Shown piece by piece: positions 40,903 through 48,794 of a stretch of 52,780 nucleotides of DNA. This stretch comes from Mitsuaria sp. WAJ17 (lineage in GTDB: Bacteria > Pseudomonadota > Gammaproteobacteria > Burkholderiales > Burkholderiaceae_C). The stretch spans positions 1-52,780 of the forward strand of contig NZ_JACJUG010000030.1 of the NCBI RefSeq assembly GCF_014174515.1, in the 5' to 3' direction. The first letter of the stretch is position 1. Every line of letters starts with the position of its first letter. Under the pieces are notes generated by a model, which was not told the origin of the DNA, made no database searches, and saw only the letters and a list, made by a program, of their open reading frames with translations. The position numbers and the translations under genes were made by a program.

Positions 40903-41892
40903 ATGCCAATCATCGAGAAAGACTGGAACGTGCAACGCTCCAGCATTGTCATCAAGGGCAGTCTTTGCCTCCCCGCCGAGGGCCGTTTTCCGATTGCGCT
41001 GATTCTGCAGGGCAGCGGCCAGGTGGACAGAAATGGCAACGTTCGCGGCCGCGGACCCGCCATCTACGCCAAATTGGCCAGAGCTCTTGCAGAGTTCGGC
41101 GTGGCCAGCTACCGGTACGACAAGCGCGGTGCCGGTGCGAGTGGCGGCAATTTTCTTGAGACCGGGTATCACGACCTGGTTGGTGACGCCCAAGCGTGTT
41201 GGGAGTCGCTGGTGACCGCGCCCTTCTGCGACCCAGAGCGCATGTACATGGTCGGACATAGCGAAGGAACAGCCATGGCGGCGCAACTGGCGGCCAGGGT
41301 CGTCCACCGACCTCGGGCGCTCGTACAGCTCTGCCCCTTCGTCGATGGCGCGGAGGCCATGCTGATTCATCAGGCCGACCAGATCGAACGTGAGTTGCCC
41401 GATGTGCCAGGACTGTTGGGTCTCATCCTGCGGGTGATGAACCGCCTGACGGGCCCGTATGGCCAGAGCTTGCGCAAGTTGCTGGAGCGGGTTCGGACGT
41501 TGGAAGGGGGCACTGTCCGTCTGGGCAGCGCTCGCGTGAGCGCACGCTGGCTGCGCGAGCTGATCGAGCTGGACATGCACCGGATCTACCGCGACGTCCC
41601 TTGCCCCATGCTGCTGCTTTCGGGTGAGAAGGACCTCCAATGCACGCCCGACAGCGCGGGGAAACTGGCTGAACTGGTGGACGTCCCGACCGAGCATCAC
41701 GTGGTCCCCGACATGATTCACCACCTCTCGGCCTGCGAAGGGCCGCCGGCGCTGTTTGACTTGCGGGACATCGACCCGCTGCCGCTTTCACCTGCCTTGC
41801 TGGAGTGTCTGCAGCAGTGGTTCGCGCGGGAATCCATCGACAAGCGCGTGCCGGACGAGGAGGCGCCTGCTCTGGGCCCGTCCGGCGCCTGA
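40903..41892 (+). CDS. alpha/beta hydrolase
   Basis: The product is 329 residues with no signal peptide. The oxyanion region LILQGSGQVDRNGNVRG and YDKRGAGASGG precede the Ser nucleophile in MVGHSEGTAMA. The acid is probably in LLSGEKDLQCTP and the His in PDMIHHLSACEG. The plan resembles prolyl-oligopeptidase/acyl esterase-type hydrolases. The gene converges with the exporter operon across a strong hairpin. Substrate is unknown, and a link with the NRPS product is possible but not shown. Confidence 0.8.
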   Translation: MPIIEKDWNVQRSSIVIKGSLCLPAEGRFPIALILQGSGQVDRNGNVRGRGPAIYAKLARALAEFGVASYRYDKRGAGASGGNFLETGYHDLVGDAQACWESLVTAPFCDPERMYMVGHSEGTAMAAQLAARVVHRPRALVQLCPFVDGAEAMLIHQADQIERELPDVPGLLGLILRVMNRLTGPYGQSLRKLLERVRTLEGGTVRLGSARVSARWLRELIELDMHRIYRDVPCPMLLLSGEKDLQCTPDSAGKLAELVDVPTEHHVVPDMIHHLSACEGPPALFDLRDIDPLPLSPALLECLQQWFARESIDKRVPDEEAPALGPSGA

Positions 41893-41904
41893 CACCGCCC
41901 GCCT

Positions 41905-41937
41905 GCGCTGCACCGCCCAGCGAAGGCGGTGCAGCGC
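41905..41937. terminator. perfect 13-bp hairpin between convergent genes
   Basis: The arms GCGCTGCACCGCC and GGCGGTGCAGCGC are separated by CAGCGAA. There is no T-run on either side, but the place between two stops (41892 and 41945) suits a bidirectional transcription barrier. Confidence 0.6.
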
Positions 41938-41944
41938 GAAAGGG

Positions 41945-43276
41945 TCATTCGTGGCGAAGCGCGTCAATGGGCGTCAGATTGGCGGCATTGCTCGCCGGCA
42001 GAATGCCAAACACCACACCGATCATCCCCGAGAAGCCGCATGCCCCCAATGAAGCCCACCAGGGCACTGTCGGTGGCGGGAAATTCGGTATCAGCGCGGC
42101 GATTACATGCGCCAGTCCCGTGCCGATCAGCAGGCCTATGAGCCCGCCGATTACGGCCAACAGCATGGCCTCGATCAGGAACTGAAGCAGGATGAAGGCC
42201 CGAGGGGCGCCCAGGGCCTTGGCGATGCCGATTTCGCGGGTGCGCTCCGTCACGGACACCAGCATGATGTTCATGATGCCCACGCCCCCCACGATCAGCG
42301 AAATGCCGACCACGGCACCCACCACGATGGTGATGGTGGTACTGATCTCGCTGAAGGACTTGCGCAGCGAATCGGCCGACTCCAGGACGAAATCGTTGGC
42401 CTGGCCCGGCTTCAGCCCGTGTGCGAGCCGCATCAGCTCGACGACCCTTGCCTGTACGGCCGTGGCCTGGTCCGGGTCACTGACGGTGAAGCTGATGGAC
42501 AGGTCCGGTTCTTCCACCACGCCATTCACGGCCAAGGCCGTCTGGAAGGGCATCAGCAGATAGGCATCCTGGCTGATGCCGAACATTTCACCACGGGGCT
42601 CCATCACGCCCAGCACCTTGAACCACTCGCCAGCGATCTGGATGTGCATGCCCACAGGATTGGGCGGCAGCTTCAGGTCCCGGCGCAGCTTCTCGCCCAG
42701 CACGACCACCCGGCGACGTGTCAAGTCATCGCTTTCGGTCAGAAACCTGCCGTGAAGCGGGTACAGCGCCTGCACGTCCTGGTAAAGCGCGGTCGTGCCG
42801 TACATGGTGCCGTAGGCTACATGCGAGCCGTTGCGGATGTCCGCGCCGATGCGGCCGCCTGCCACGACGGTGGGGGTGATGTCCTGGATGCCGTCGATCC
42901 GATGGCGGAGCTGCTCCAGATCGCTCAGCTTCAGCCGATTCACCTTGCCGCGCAGCGCATCCTCGATCGATGTGTCGGCGCGAAGGGTGAGCACATTGCC
43001 GCCCAGGCCCTGAAACTGCTGGCTGATCGACTTCGACAGGCCTTGCACCAGCGAGATCACGGTGACGACCGACGCCACGCCGATGATGATGCCAAGCATG
43101 GTCAGGAAGCTCCGCATGCCGTGGGCCCGAATGCTGGCCAATGCCGAGCGCAGGCATTCCTGCAGCAGGTAGAAGCGTGCGCTCCATGGGGCTTGCTGGC
43201 CTGCGCATTGCGGGTCGGCGTCGGGGTCACCGATCAAAGGGGCGCAGGTGTGCGTCGAAGAAATGGTCGGGTTCAT
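41945..43276 (-). CDS. MacB-type ABC transporter permease
   Basis: This 443-residue permease has an N-terminal helix (MRSFLTMLGIIIGVASVVTVISL), a large periplasmic MacB_PCD domain and the FtsX-type three-helix end. The cytoplasmic coupling segment TERTREIGIAKALGA is intact. The protein ends with ANLTPIDALRHE. Unlike E. coli MacB the ATPase is a separate protein, encoded just upstream with an ATGA overlap. It would drive export through the MacA-like adaptor. Confidence 0.9.
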   Translation of the reverse strand: MNPTISSTHTCAPLIGDPDADPQCAGQQAPWSARFYLLQECLRSALASIRAHGMRSFLTMLGIIIGVASVVTVISLVQGLSKSISQQFQGLGGNVLTLRADTSIEDALRGKVNRLKLSDLEQLRHRIDGIQDITPTVVAGGRIGADIRNGSHVAYGTMYGTTALYQDVQALYPLHGRFLTESDDLTRRRVVVLGEKLRRDLKLPPNPVGMHIQIAGEWFKVLGVMEPRGEMFGISQDAYLLMPFQTALAVNGVVEEPDLSISFTVSDPDQATAVQARVVELMRLAHGLKPGQANDFVLESADSLRKSFSEISTTITIVVGAVVGISLIVGGVGIMNIMLVSVTERTREIGIAKALGAPRAFILLQFLIEAMLLAVIGGLIGLLIGTGLAHVIAALIPNFPPPTVPWWASLGACGFSGMIGVVFGILPASNAANLTPIDALRHE

Positions 43277-43980
43277 GAGAAGGCGGCCTCCCTCATCCGC
43301 CCGGGCGTGGTCAAGGCGTCCTCCACGATCAGGCCGTCATGCAGGCGCACGATGCGGCGGCACTGCGAGGCAATGCCGGGTTCGTGGGTGACCAGCAGCA
43401 CGGTCAGCCCGTGGGCATGCAGCTCATGGAACAAGCTCATGATTTCCTGAGCGGTGCGGCTGTCCAGGTTGCCGGTCGGCTCGTCGGCGAGCAGCAGCTT
43501 GGGCTCGCCGACGAGGGCCCGGGCGATCGCCACGCGCTGCCTTTGACCGCCTGACAGCTCGTTGGGGCGGTGTTCCGCGCGGTGTTCCAGCCCCACGCGC
43601 TGCAGCGCAAGAAGGGCCGCTTCCCGGCGCATGGCCGGCGACCAGCCACGGTAGATCAGGGGCTGAGCCACCGTCACCCAGGCGGGCATCCGGGGCAGCA
43701 GGTAGAAGCTCTGGAAGACGAAGCCGATCCTCAGGTTGCGCTCCCGGGCCAGTGCGGCTTCGCTGAGGGAGGACACATCGCGTCCATCCAGCAGATACCG
43801 ACCGCTGGTCGGCGTATCCAGGCAGCCCAGGATGTTCATCAGCGTGGACTTGCCTGAGCCGGAACTGCCGGTCAGCGCCACGAACTCGCCGGCGGCCACC
43901 TGCAGCGAGATGCCATGCAGCACCGGGCACTCCTGCCCGTCCAGATGGTAGGCCTTGCAGATGTCATGCAGCTCGATCAT
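43273..43980 (-). CDS. MacB/LolD-type ABC transporter ATPase
   Basis: The 235 residues hold all ABC motifs. Walker A GSSGSGKST is followed by the Q-loop FVFQSFYLLP, the signature LSGGQRQRVAIARAL, Walker B LLLADEPTGNLD and the switch His in LLVTHEPG. The gene overlaps the adaptor gene before it and the permease gene after it by ATGA. Confidence 0.93.
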   Translation of the reverse strand: MIELHDICKAYHLDGQECPVLHGISLQVAAGEFVALTGSSGSGKSTLMNILGCLDTPTSGRYLLDGRDVSSLSEAALARERNLRIGFVFQSFYLLPRMPAWVTVAQPLIYRGWSPAMRREAALLALQRVGLEHRAEHRPNELSGGQRQRVAIARALVGEPKLLLADEPTGNLDSRTAQEIMSLFHELHAHGLTVLLVTHEPGIASQCRRIVRLHDGLIVEDALTTPGRMREAAFS

Positions 43981-45185
43981 CGGCTCGCCTCCCCTGTCGA
44001 TGGGCCGCCCAGGGCCGCCGTCTTCTGGGCGCCAGGCCGGGGCTGGACACGCTCACCTTCCCGAAGGAATCGAAGTGTCTTGGCGGGGCCGACCACCACC
44101 ACATCGTCCGCATTCAGGCCCTTGATCACTTCCAGGTAGCTGTCATCGGAGATCCCCGGCTCGATCACGCGCTTGCGCACGGTACTGTTTTCGACGACGA
44201 AAACGTTGGCCTTGCTGGCGCCTGACGGGCCCTCGTACTGGATGGCCTGCAGCGGCACCGCCAGACGCTGCGCCGTGGCCGCGGTGGCGATGTCGGCGCG
44301 CGCGCTCATGCCGGGATGGAACTTGAGATCCGGCACCGGATCCAGCCGGATACGAACGGGGTAGGTGCGACTCTGGCCTGGCGCCTGCCGGGGAGTCAGG
44401 GCAATGGTCTCCACCTTGCCCTTCAGCAGCCGGTCGGGGAAGGCGACCGGCACGATGGTCGCCTCATGTTCGGCCGTCACGCGAGCGATGTCCGACTCAT
44501 CGACCTGGATCTCTGCATACAGCTGCCGGGTGTCGGCCACGACCATCAGGCTGCCGCCCGCGATGCTCATCGCGCTGGGCACGGCCGTCTCGCCGCGCTT
44601 GATGGAGATGGTGGTCACGATCCCGTCTATCGGTGCCCGCACTTCGGTCTTGGTGAGGCGCAGCTGCGCCTGTGCCAGCAAGGCCGAGGACTGCCGCACC
44701 GCCTCCTGGCTGTTGCGAAGCTCCACCTCGGCCAGGTGCACTTCCGAGGCCAGGTCATCAAAGCGCAGGGAGTCCACCATGCCATGCCTGTGCAGCTCTT
44801 CATTGCGCTTGAGCTTGCTCACGGCTGCTTCAAGGCGAATCCGCTGGCGATCGACAGCCAGTTCAGCCTGGCGCCTGGCGGCGGTGAGCTGGGCAATCTC
44901 GGCGTGCAGCGACTCGCTTTCCAGGCGAAGCAGCACCTGGCCGCGTCTGACGCTGCTGCCTTCGGTCACCAGCACGTCGCCCACCCGGGCAAGGACCTCC
45001 GAAACCAGGGTGACCTGGCTTCCAAAGGCGAGGATGCCGGAGGCCAGGATGGAGGGCGTGATTGCACGCTTCCCCACCGTGGCGACCTCGACGGCCTTTT
45101 GTTCGGAAGTCCGCAGCGCCTTGATGGACAAGGGCAGGACCACCAGCAGCGCCAGCGCGCCGCCCAACAACAGTTGACGACGCAT
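43977..45185 (-). CDS. MacA-type periplasmic adaptor (HlyD family)
   Basis: From the ATG at 45185 (MRRQLLLGGALALLVVLPL) the product is 402 residues with one N-terminal anchor. It contains the lipoyl halves (VLARVGDVLVTEGSSVRRGQ and VRAPIDGIVTTISIKRGE), a coiled-coil hairpin between them, and beta-barrel and membrane-proximal domains. It bridges the ABC permease to an outer membrane tunnel, which is not encoded here. The longer frame to 45245 starts inside the previous gene. Confidence 0.9.
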   Translation of the reverse strand: MRRQLLLGGALALLVVLPLSIKALRTSEQKAVEVATVGKRAITPSILASGILAFGSQVTLVSEVLARVGDVLVTEGSSVRRGQVLLRLESESLHAEIAQLTAARRQAELAVDRQRIRLEAAVSKLKRNEELHRHGMVDSLRFDDLASEVHLAEVELRNSQEAVRQSSALLAQAQLRLTKTEVRAPIDGIVTTISIKRGETAVPSAMSIAGGSLMVVADTRQLYAEIQVDESDIARVTAEHEATIVPVAFPDRLLKGKVETIALTPRQAPGQSRTYPVRIRLDPVPDLKFHPGMSARADIATAATAQRLAVPLQAIQYEGPSGASKANVFVVENSTVRKRVIEPGISDDSYLEVIKGLNADDVVVVGPAKTLRFLREGERVQPRPGAQKTAALGGPSTGEASR

Positions 45186-45186
45186 C

Positions 45187-45861
45187 TCAGAGTCCCACCG
45201 CCAAGGTCCAGACGCCGTACACCAGCAACCACGGGGCCAGCGCAAATGCCAGGCTGAATGCCCAGCCTCGCCCGCTCCAGGTCTTCACGCCCACGGCACT
45301 CAACCACCAGCTCCAGGGATGCAGGACGCTCAACGAGTTCAGGAGCACATACCAAGGGCTGTCCTGCGGGGCATGGAAGAACAGCTCGTTGAGCGAGAGG
45401 GCGTTGAGCTGCTCCTGCAGGACCTGCCCACTCGGATACACCACCAGCATGCCCATCGACAGCAAAGGCAGCAACAGCAGCGGCAGGCTGGCCCAGCAAG
45501 CCAATGCCAGCCACTGGCTGAACGGAAATTCAATGCGGGTCGCACGGCCCGCGAGAAAGTAGTACCCGCCCTCCATCAGCCTTCCGCCCACCAGCGCGAT
45601 CAAGGCGCCGACCACGGAGGTGATCGCCAGTGTCTGCAGAGACAGGGCCGGCATGCCTTCCTGGGCCTTGTCGCCGGCGGGTGCCAGCAGCTGTGTCTGC
45701 AGCCAGGCCAGGTCTACCTGGCTGAAGTAGGCGCCGATGGAGGCCAGGGTCAAGCCGACCAGCAGCAGCAGCGGGAAGGCAAAGCGCGGTTGCGCGCGCA
45801 GCGAGGTGAAGGCCAGCTCGGGCTGCAGCAGCATGGATCGTGTGAGTTGAGGTGTGTTCAT
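45187..45861 (-). CDS. YIP1-family membrane protein
   Basis: I place the start at the ATG at 45861 (MNTPQLTRSMLLQ) because GGGAG stands at good distance; the 224-residue product then has five to six hydrophobic helices of the YIP1 type. The frame is open up to 45942, where repeated ATGs lie in a 12-bp repeat and would add MTNE units. It lies one base before the adaptor gene, so it is a fixed part of the exporter operon, perhaps as an accessory subunit. Confidence 0.75.
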   Translation of the reverse strand: MNTPQLTRSMLLQPELAFTSLRAQPRFAFPLLLLVGLTLASIGAYFSQVDLAWLQTQLLAPAGDKAQEGMPALSLQTLAITSVVGALIALVGGRLMEGGYYFLAGRATRIEFPFSQWLALACWASLPLLLLPLLSMGMLVVYPSGQVLQEQLNALSLNELFFHAPQDSPWYVLLNSLSVLHPWSWWLSAVGVKTWSGRGWAFSLAFALAPWLLVYGVWTLAVGL

Positions 45862-45902
45862 CAGGGACGCTCCCAGTAAAGATTCGTTCATCACGTCGTT
45901 TG

Positions 45903-45950
45903 TCATTTCGCTCGTCATTTCGTTTGTCATTTCGTTTGTCATTTCGCTCG
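45903..45950. repeat. four tandem copies of a 12-bp repeat
   Basis: Plus-strand units are TCATTTCGCTCG, TCATTTCGTTTG, TCATTTCGTTTG and TCATTTCGCTCG. On the operon strand each supplies an ATG (…GAAATGAC…) and an M-T-(N/S)-E unit in frame with the YIP1 gene. The repeat lies in the 130-bp gap behind the MFS gene. Confidence 0.9.
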
Positions 45951-45990
45951 CGCGTTCGAGCAGTCGCAGGGGCGGTCCGCCGCGCCGGCC

Positions 45991-47295
45991 TCAGCGCAGC
46001 TCGCGCAGCGGGCGCAGGGCGATGCCTCCGACGGAGGCCATCAGGCCCAGCAGCCCGCAAAGCACGAACATGGCGGCGACCGCCTGGCCTTCACCGCTTC
46101 CCACGGCACGGCCCATCATCTCGGCCACCCAGTGCCCATGCTTGAAGGCCGGCTTGAAGACCTGCTCCACCAGCAGGCCACCAAAGACGACGGTGGAGGC
46201 TGTCGCCAGCATGGTGCTGGTACTCGTCAGCACCAGGATGCCCCCTTGCTGAGATTCGGGAACGCGCGTCATCCAGAGCGCAAAGACGCAGCTCGATGCG
46301 ATCGCTGCAGTGAGACCGGCCAGGAACTCGATCGCGCACAAGGCGGGGACGCCCTCCACCATCCCGACCAGCAGCACGCAAACGGCCACGATCGCGTCGC
46401 AGGCCAGCACGATGCGCATGCGACGCTCCGGCATGTCGAACCACACCATGGCCATGCTGCCGAACAGCGCGCCCAGGGACTCGAAGCTCAACACGATGCC
46501 GAGCGTCTGCTCATCGTGCCGCTCCAGGATCAGGGGGACGACCAAGCTGACGGACACAGCGATCAGGCCGGCCTGCATCATGGAGTAGAGCAGCAGCGCC
46601 AGCATGATGGTGTCCCGCTTGAAGAACCCCAAAGCCGACGCGAAGTTCTTTCGCGAGTCGAGCAGCGCCTCCTTGAGCGTGCCTGCCTTCAGTGTTTCGG
46701 TGTTGGACTTGGCGAGGCTGAAGGCATACCAGACGAACAAGGTACCGATCACGAAAGTGATCAGGTCGATGGTGACGATGCCGGGCAAGCCGATGAGCGC
46801 CATCAGCATGCCCGCCATGGATGGAGCGATAACGCCAAGAGTAGTCGCGCTGACGCCGAACGCACCGGCCGCTCGGGTCAGCAAGCCTTTGTTGACGATG
46901 TTCGCCACCGACGCCTCAAAGGCAGGCCCCTGGAATGCGCTGACCATCGACGCCACCGCGGTGAAGGCGTACAGATGGACCACTGCAAGACTGTCTGTCC
47001 AGAGCAGGATCAGCAGCATCAAGGTCATCAGGGCCGCCACCGAGTCTGCGGCAATCATGACGTTGCGCCGCTTCACCCGGTCCACGACGCTCACAGCGAT
47101 CGGTGACACAAGCACGGCCGGCAGCAGGCTGGCCACGATGGCGCCGGCAAAGCTGAGCGTGGAATTGGTGCGTTCGTAGATCCAGACGCTCATGGCGAAC
47201 TGAACCATCTGCGTGCCCACCATCGAGACCGTCTGACCGGTCCACAGCATCCAAAACGGTCGGCCCAATGCGGCCAGTCGGGAAAATGCTTTCAT
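45991..47295 (-). CDS. MFS exporter (EntS-like)
   Basis: The product is 434 residues with about twelve helices, in the arrangement of MFS exporters linked to NRPS clusters (FWMLWTGQTVSMVGTQM, VSPIAVSVVDRVKRRN). The ATG at 47295 overlaps the thioesterase stop (TGATG). It would export the peptide product, in addition to or as a step before the MacAB-type pump. The substrate is unknown. Confidence 0.85.
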   Translation of the reverse strand: MKAFSRLAALGRPFWMLWTGQTVSMVGTQMVQFAMSVWIYERTNSTLSFAGAIVASLLPAVLVSPIAVSVVDRVKRRNVMIAADSVAALMTLMLLILLWTDSLAVVHLYAFTAVASMVSAFQGPAFEASVANIVNKGLLTRAAGAFGVSATTLGVIAPSMAGMLMALIGLPGIVTIDLITFVIGTLFVWYAFSLAKSNTETLKAGTLKEALLDSRKNFASALGFFKRDTIMLALLLYSMMQAGLIAVSVSLVVPLILERHDEQTLGIVLSFESLGALFGSMAMVWFDMPERRMRIVLACDAIVAVCVLLVGMVEGVPALCAIEFLAGLTAAIASSCVFALWMTRVPESQQGGILVLTSTSTMLATASTVVFGGLLVEQVFKPAFKHGHWVAEMMGRAVGSGEGQAVAAMFVLCGLLGLMASVGGIALRPLRELR

Positions 47296-48794
47296 CAATT
47301 GACTCCCATGTCCTTCGTTTTCTGTTCAAACGCGATCGGCGTTGTCGATCTGCTGACGCCCCGCTGCCGGGTAAGCCACCCATCGACGCAATGCTGCACA
47401 TGCGGGGGCTTGAGCATGCTCATGTGATTGCCAGGCCCCTTCCAGTGCTGAAGCTGAGGCGCCCACAGCCGCCATCCCTCGGCATCGCGCTGCTGGTCTT
47501 GTGCATTGCGTTCGGCGCAGCGACGCGGATCGTCGGCCTGCACCAGGCAGATAGGCCGGCCCCACTGGCCGGTGGGCCGGTAGCTGGTACGCAGCGCGGC
47601 GCCAAAGGCCTGGAGGGGACCTTCCATCACGTCGGGGCGCGTGCGGGCTGGCAGGAGGCCGTGGCGCGTCATCGCCGCATGCAGCGTGGCCAGGCGTTGT
47701 GCCGGCGACAGGGGCGCCAACTGGTGGCGGAAGATACCCAGGGGGCGCCCCAAGGCCAGCTCCAGGCTGCCAGCCAGCTGCTCACAGATGTCCAGATGGC
47801 TGTGCTCCTTGTCCAGCACCCCCGCAGCGTCGGGTGCTTCGCTGTCCAGCAGCGTCAAGGACAGCACCTCGCGCCCCAGGGCCTGCCATTGCAGGGCGAT
47901 CTCGAAAGCGACCCAGCCGCCGAAAGAATGCCCGGCCAGATGCACCGGCCCCCTGCCCGTCACGGCCTCCATCGCCCGCACCGCCGCCACCGCGGCGGCC
48001 TCGACCGTGGTGTGGGGCATCAGCACACCGTCGGTTCCGCGAGGTTGCAGTCCATAGACTGGCCATTGCGCTCCCAAGGCTGCAGCCCAGTCCCGCAGGC
48101 CCATGACACTGTCGCCGGCGCCCGGAACGCAGAACAGCGGCGCATGCCCGGGGCTGCCTGCCTGAAGCTTGATCAAGGGTTGATAGTCCAGCTCCGGAGC
48201 GCGTTGCGGCGCCAGGCTGTCCGCCAGGTCCAGCACGTCAGACCACAGGGCTTGGAGGCATTCGAGCGTCCCGTCGGGTTCGCGAACCACGGTCGAGGAC
48301 AGCACCTTGGCCCCCGTCGCCAGCAGTTCCAATCGCTGCACCAGGCCATTGGCCGGATCGATCGACCACGCCGGCAGTGCCCGTGAGCGCAGGGAGATCC
48401 CCGACGCCACTGGTGCAGGCGTGGCCCCGAGCAGGCCGAGAAAGGCGAGCTCCTGATCCTGACCCAGCAACTGCAGGGCAAGGGCATGCATCAGTTCGGC
48501 GCTGCGGGCCTCTGCCACCAGCCAGTAGGGGCCCTCCCCCTGAAAGGACCGGATGCTCTGAGCGAGCCAGGCCGCAGCGCCCTCCGTCGTGCGAGGTCGG
48601 CCTGCCTCGCGCCAGTTCAGTGCGATGCACCGCAAGGGCGCCGCGCCGCCTGTCCCTTCGATCCAGTCCGGCGGAGCGGCCTGGTCGGCATGCTCGCTGT
48701 CGAACCAAAACAGCAAGGTCTCATGGCTCGGTCCTTGCGGCGCGCGCTGGCCGAGGCCTTCGTGGGTGTGTTGCTTGTTCATGTTGCCCTTCAT
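47295..48794 (-). CDS. NRPS-associated protein with degenerate and intact thioesterase domains
   Basis: The 499 residues form two parts. The C-terminal half (about 205-480) is an active-looking thioesterase: APLFCVPGAGDSVMGL, Ser290 in GHSFGG, LLDSEAPDA and GNHMSML. The N-terminal half aligns in order with the thioesterase of the neighbouring NRPS (GEGPYWLVAEARSAELMH against EGPYRVAGWSFGGILAY; FLGLLGA against FIGLLDS). Its nucleophile elbow is destroyed, so it is a dead copy. The ATG at 48794 overlaps the NRPS stop. It may proofread or release the peptide. Confidence 0.8.
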   Translation of the reverse strand: MKGNMNKQHTHEGLGQRAPQGPSHETLLFWFDSEHADQAAPPDWIEGTGGAAPLRCIALNWREAGRPRTTEGAAAWLAQSIRSFQGEGPYWLVAEARSAELMHALALQLLGQDQELAFLGLLGATPAPVASGISLRSRALPAWSIDPANGLVQRLELLATGAKVLSSTVVREPDGTLECLQALWSDVLDLADSLAPQRAPELDYQPLIKLQAGSPGHAPLFCVPGAGDSVMGLRDWAAALGAQWPVYGLQPRGTDGVLMPHTTVEAAAVAAVRAMEAVTGRGPVHLAGHSFGGWVAFEIALQWQALGREVLSLTLLDSEAPDAAGVLDKEHSHLDICEQLAGSLELALGRPLGIFRHQLAPLSPAQRLATLHAAMTRHGLLPARTRPDVMEGPLQAFGAALRTSYRPTGQWGRPICLVQADDPRRCAERNAQDQQRDAEGWRLWAPQLQHWKGPGNHMSMLKPPHVQHCVDGWLTRQRGVSRSTTPIAFEQKTKDMGVN

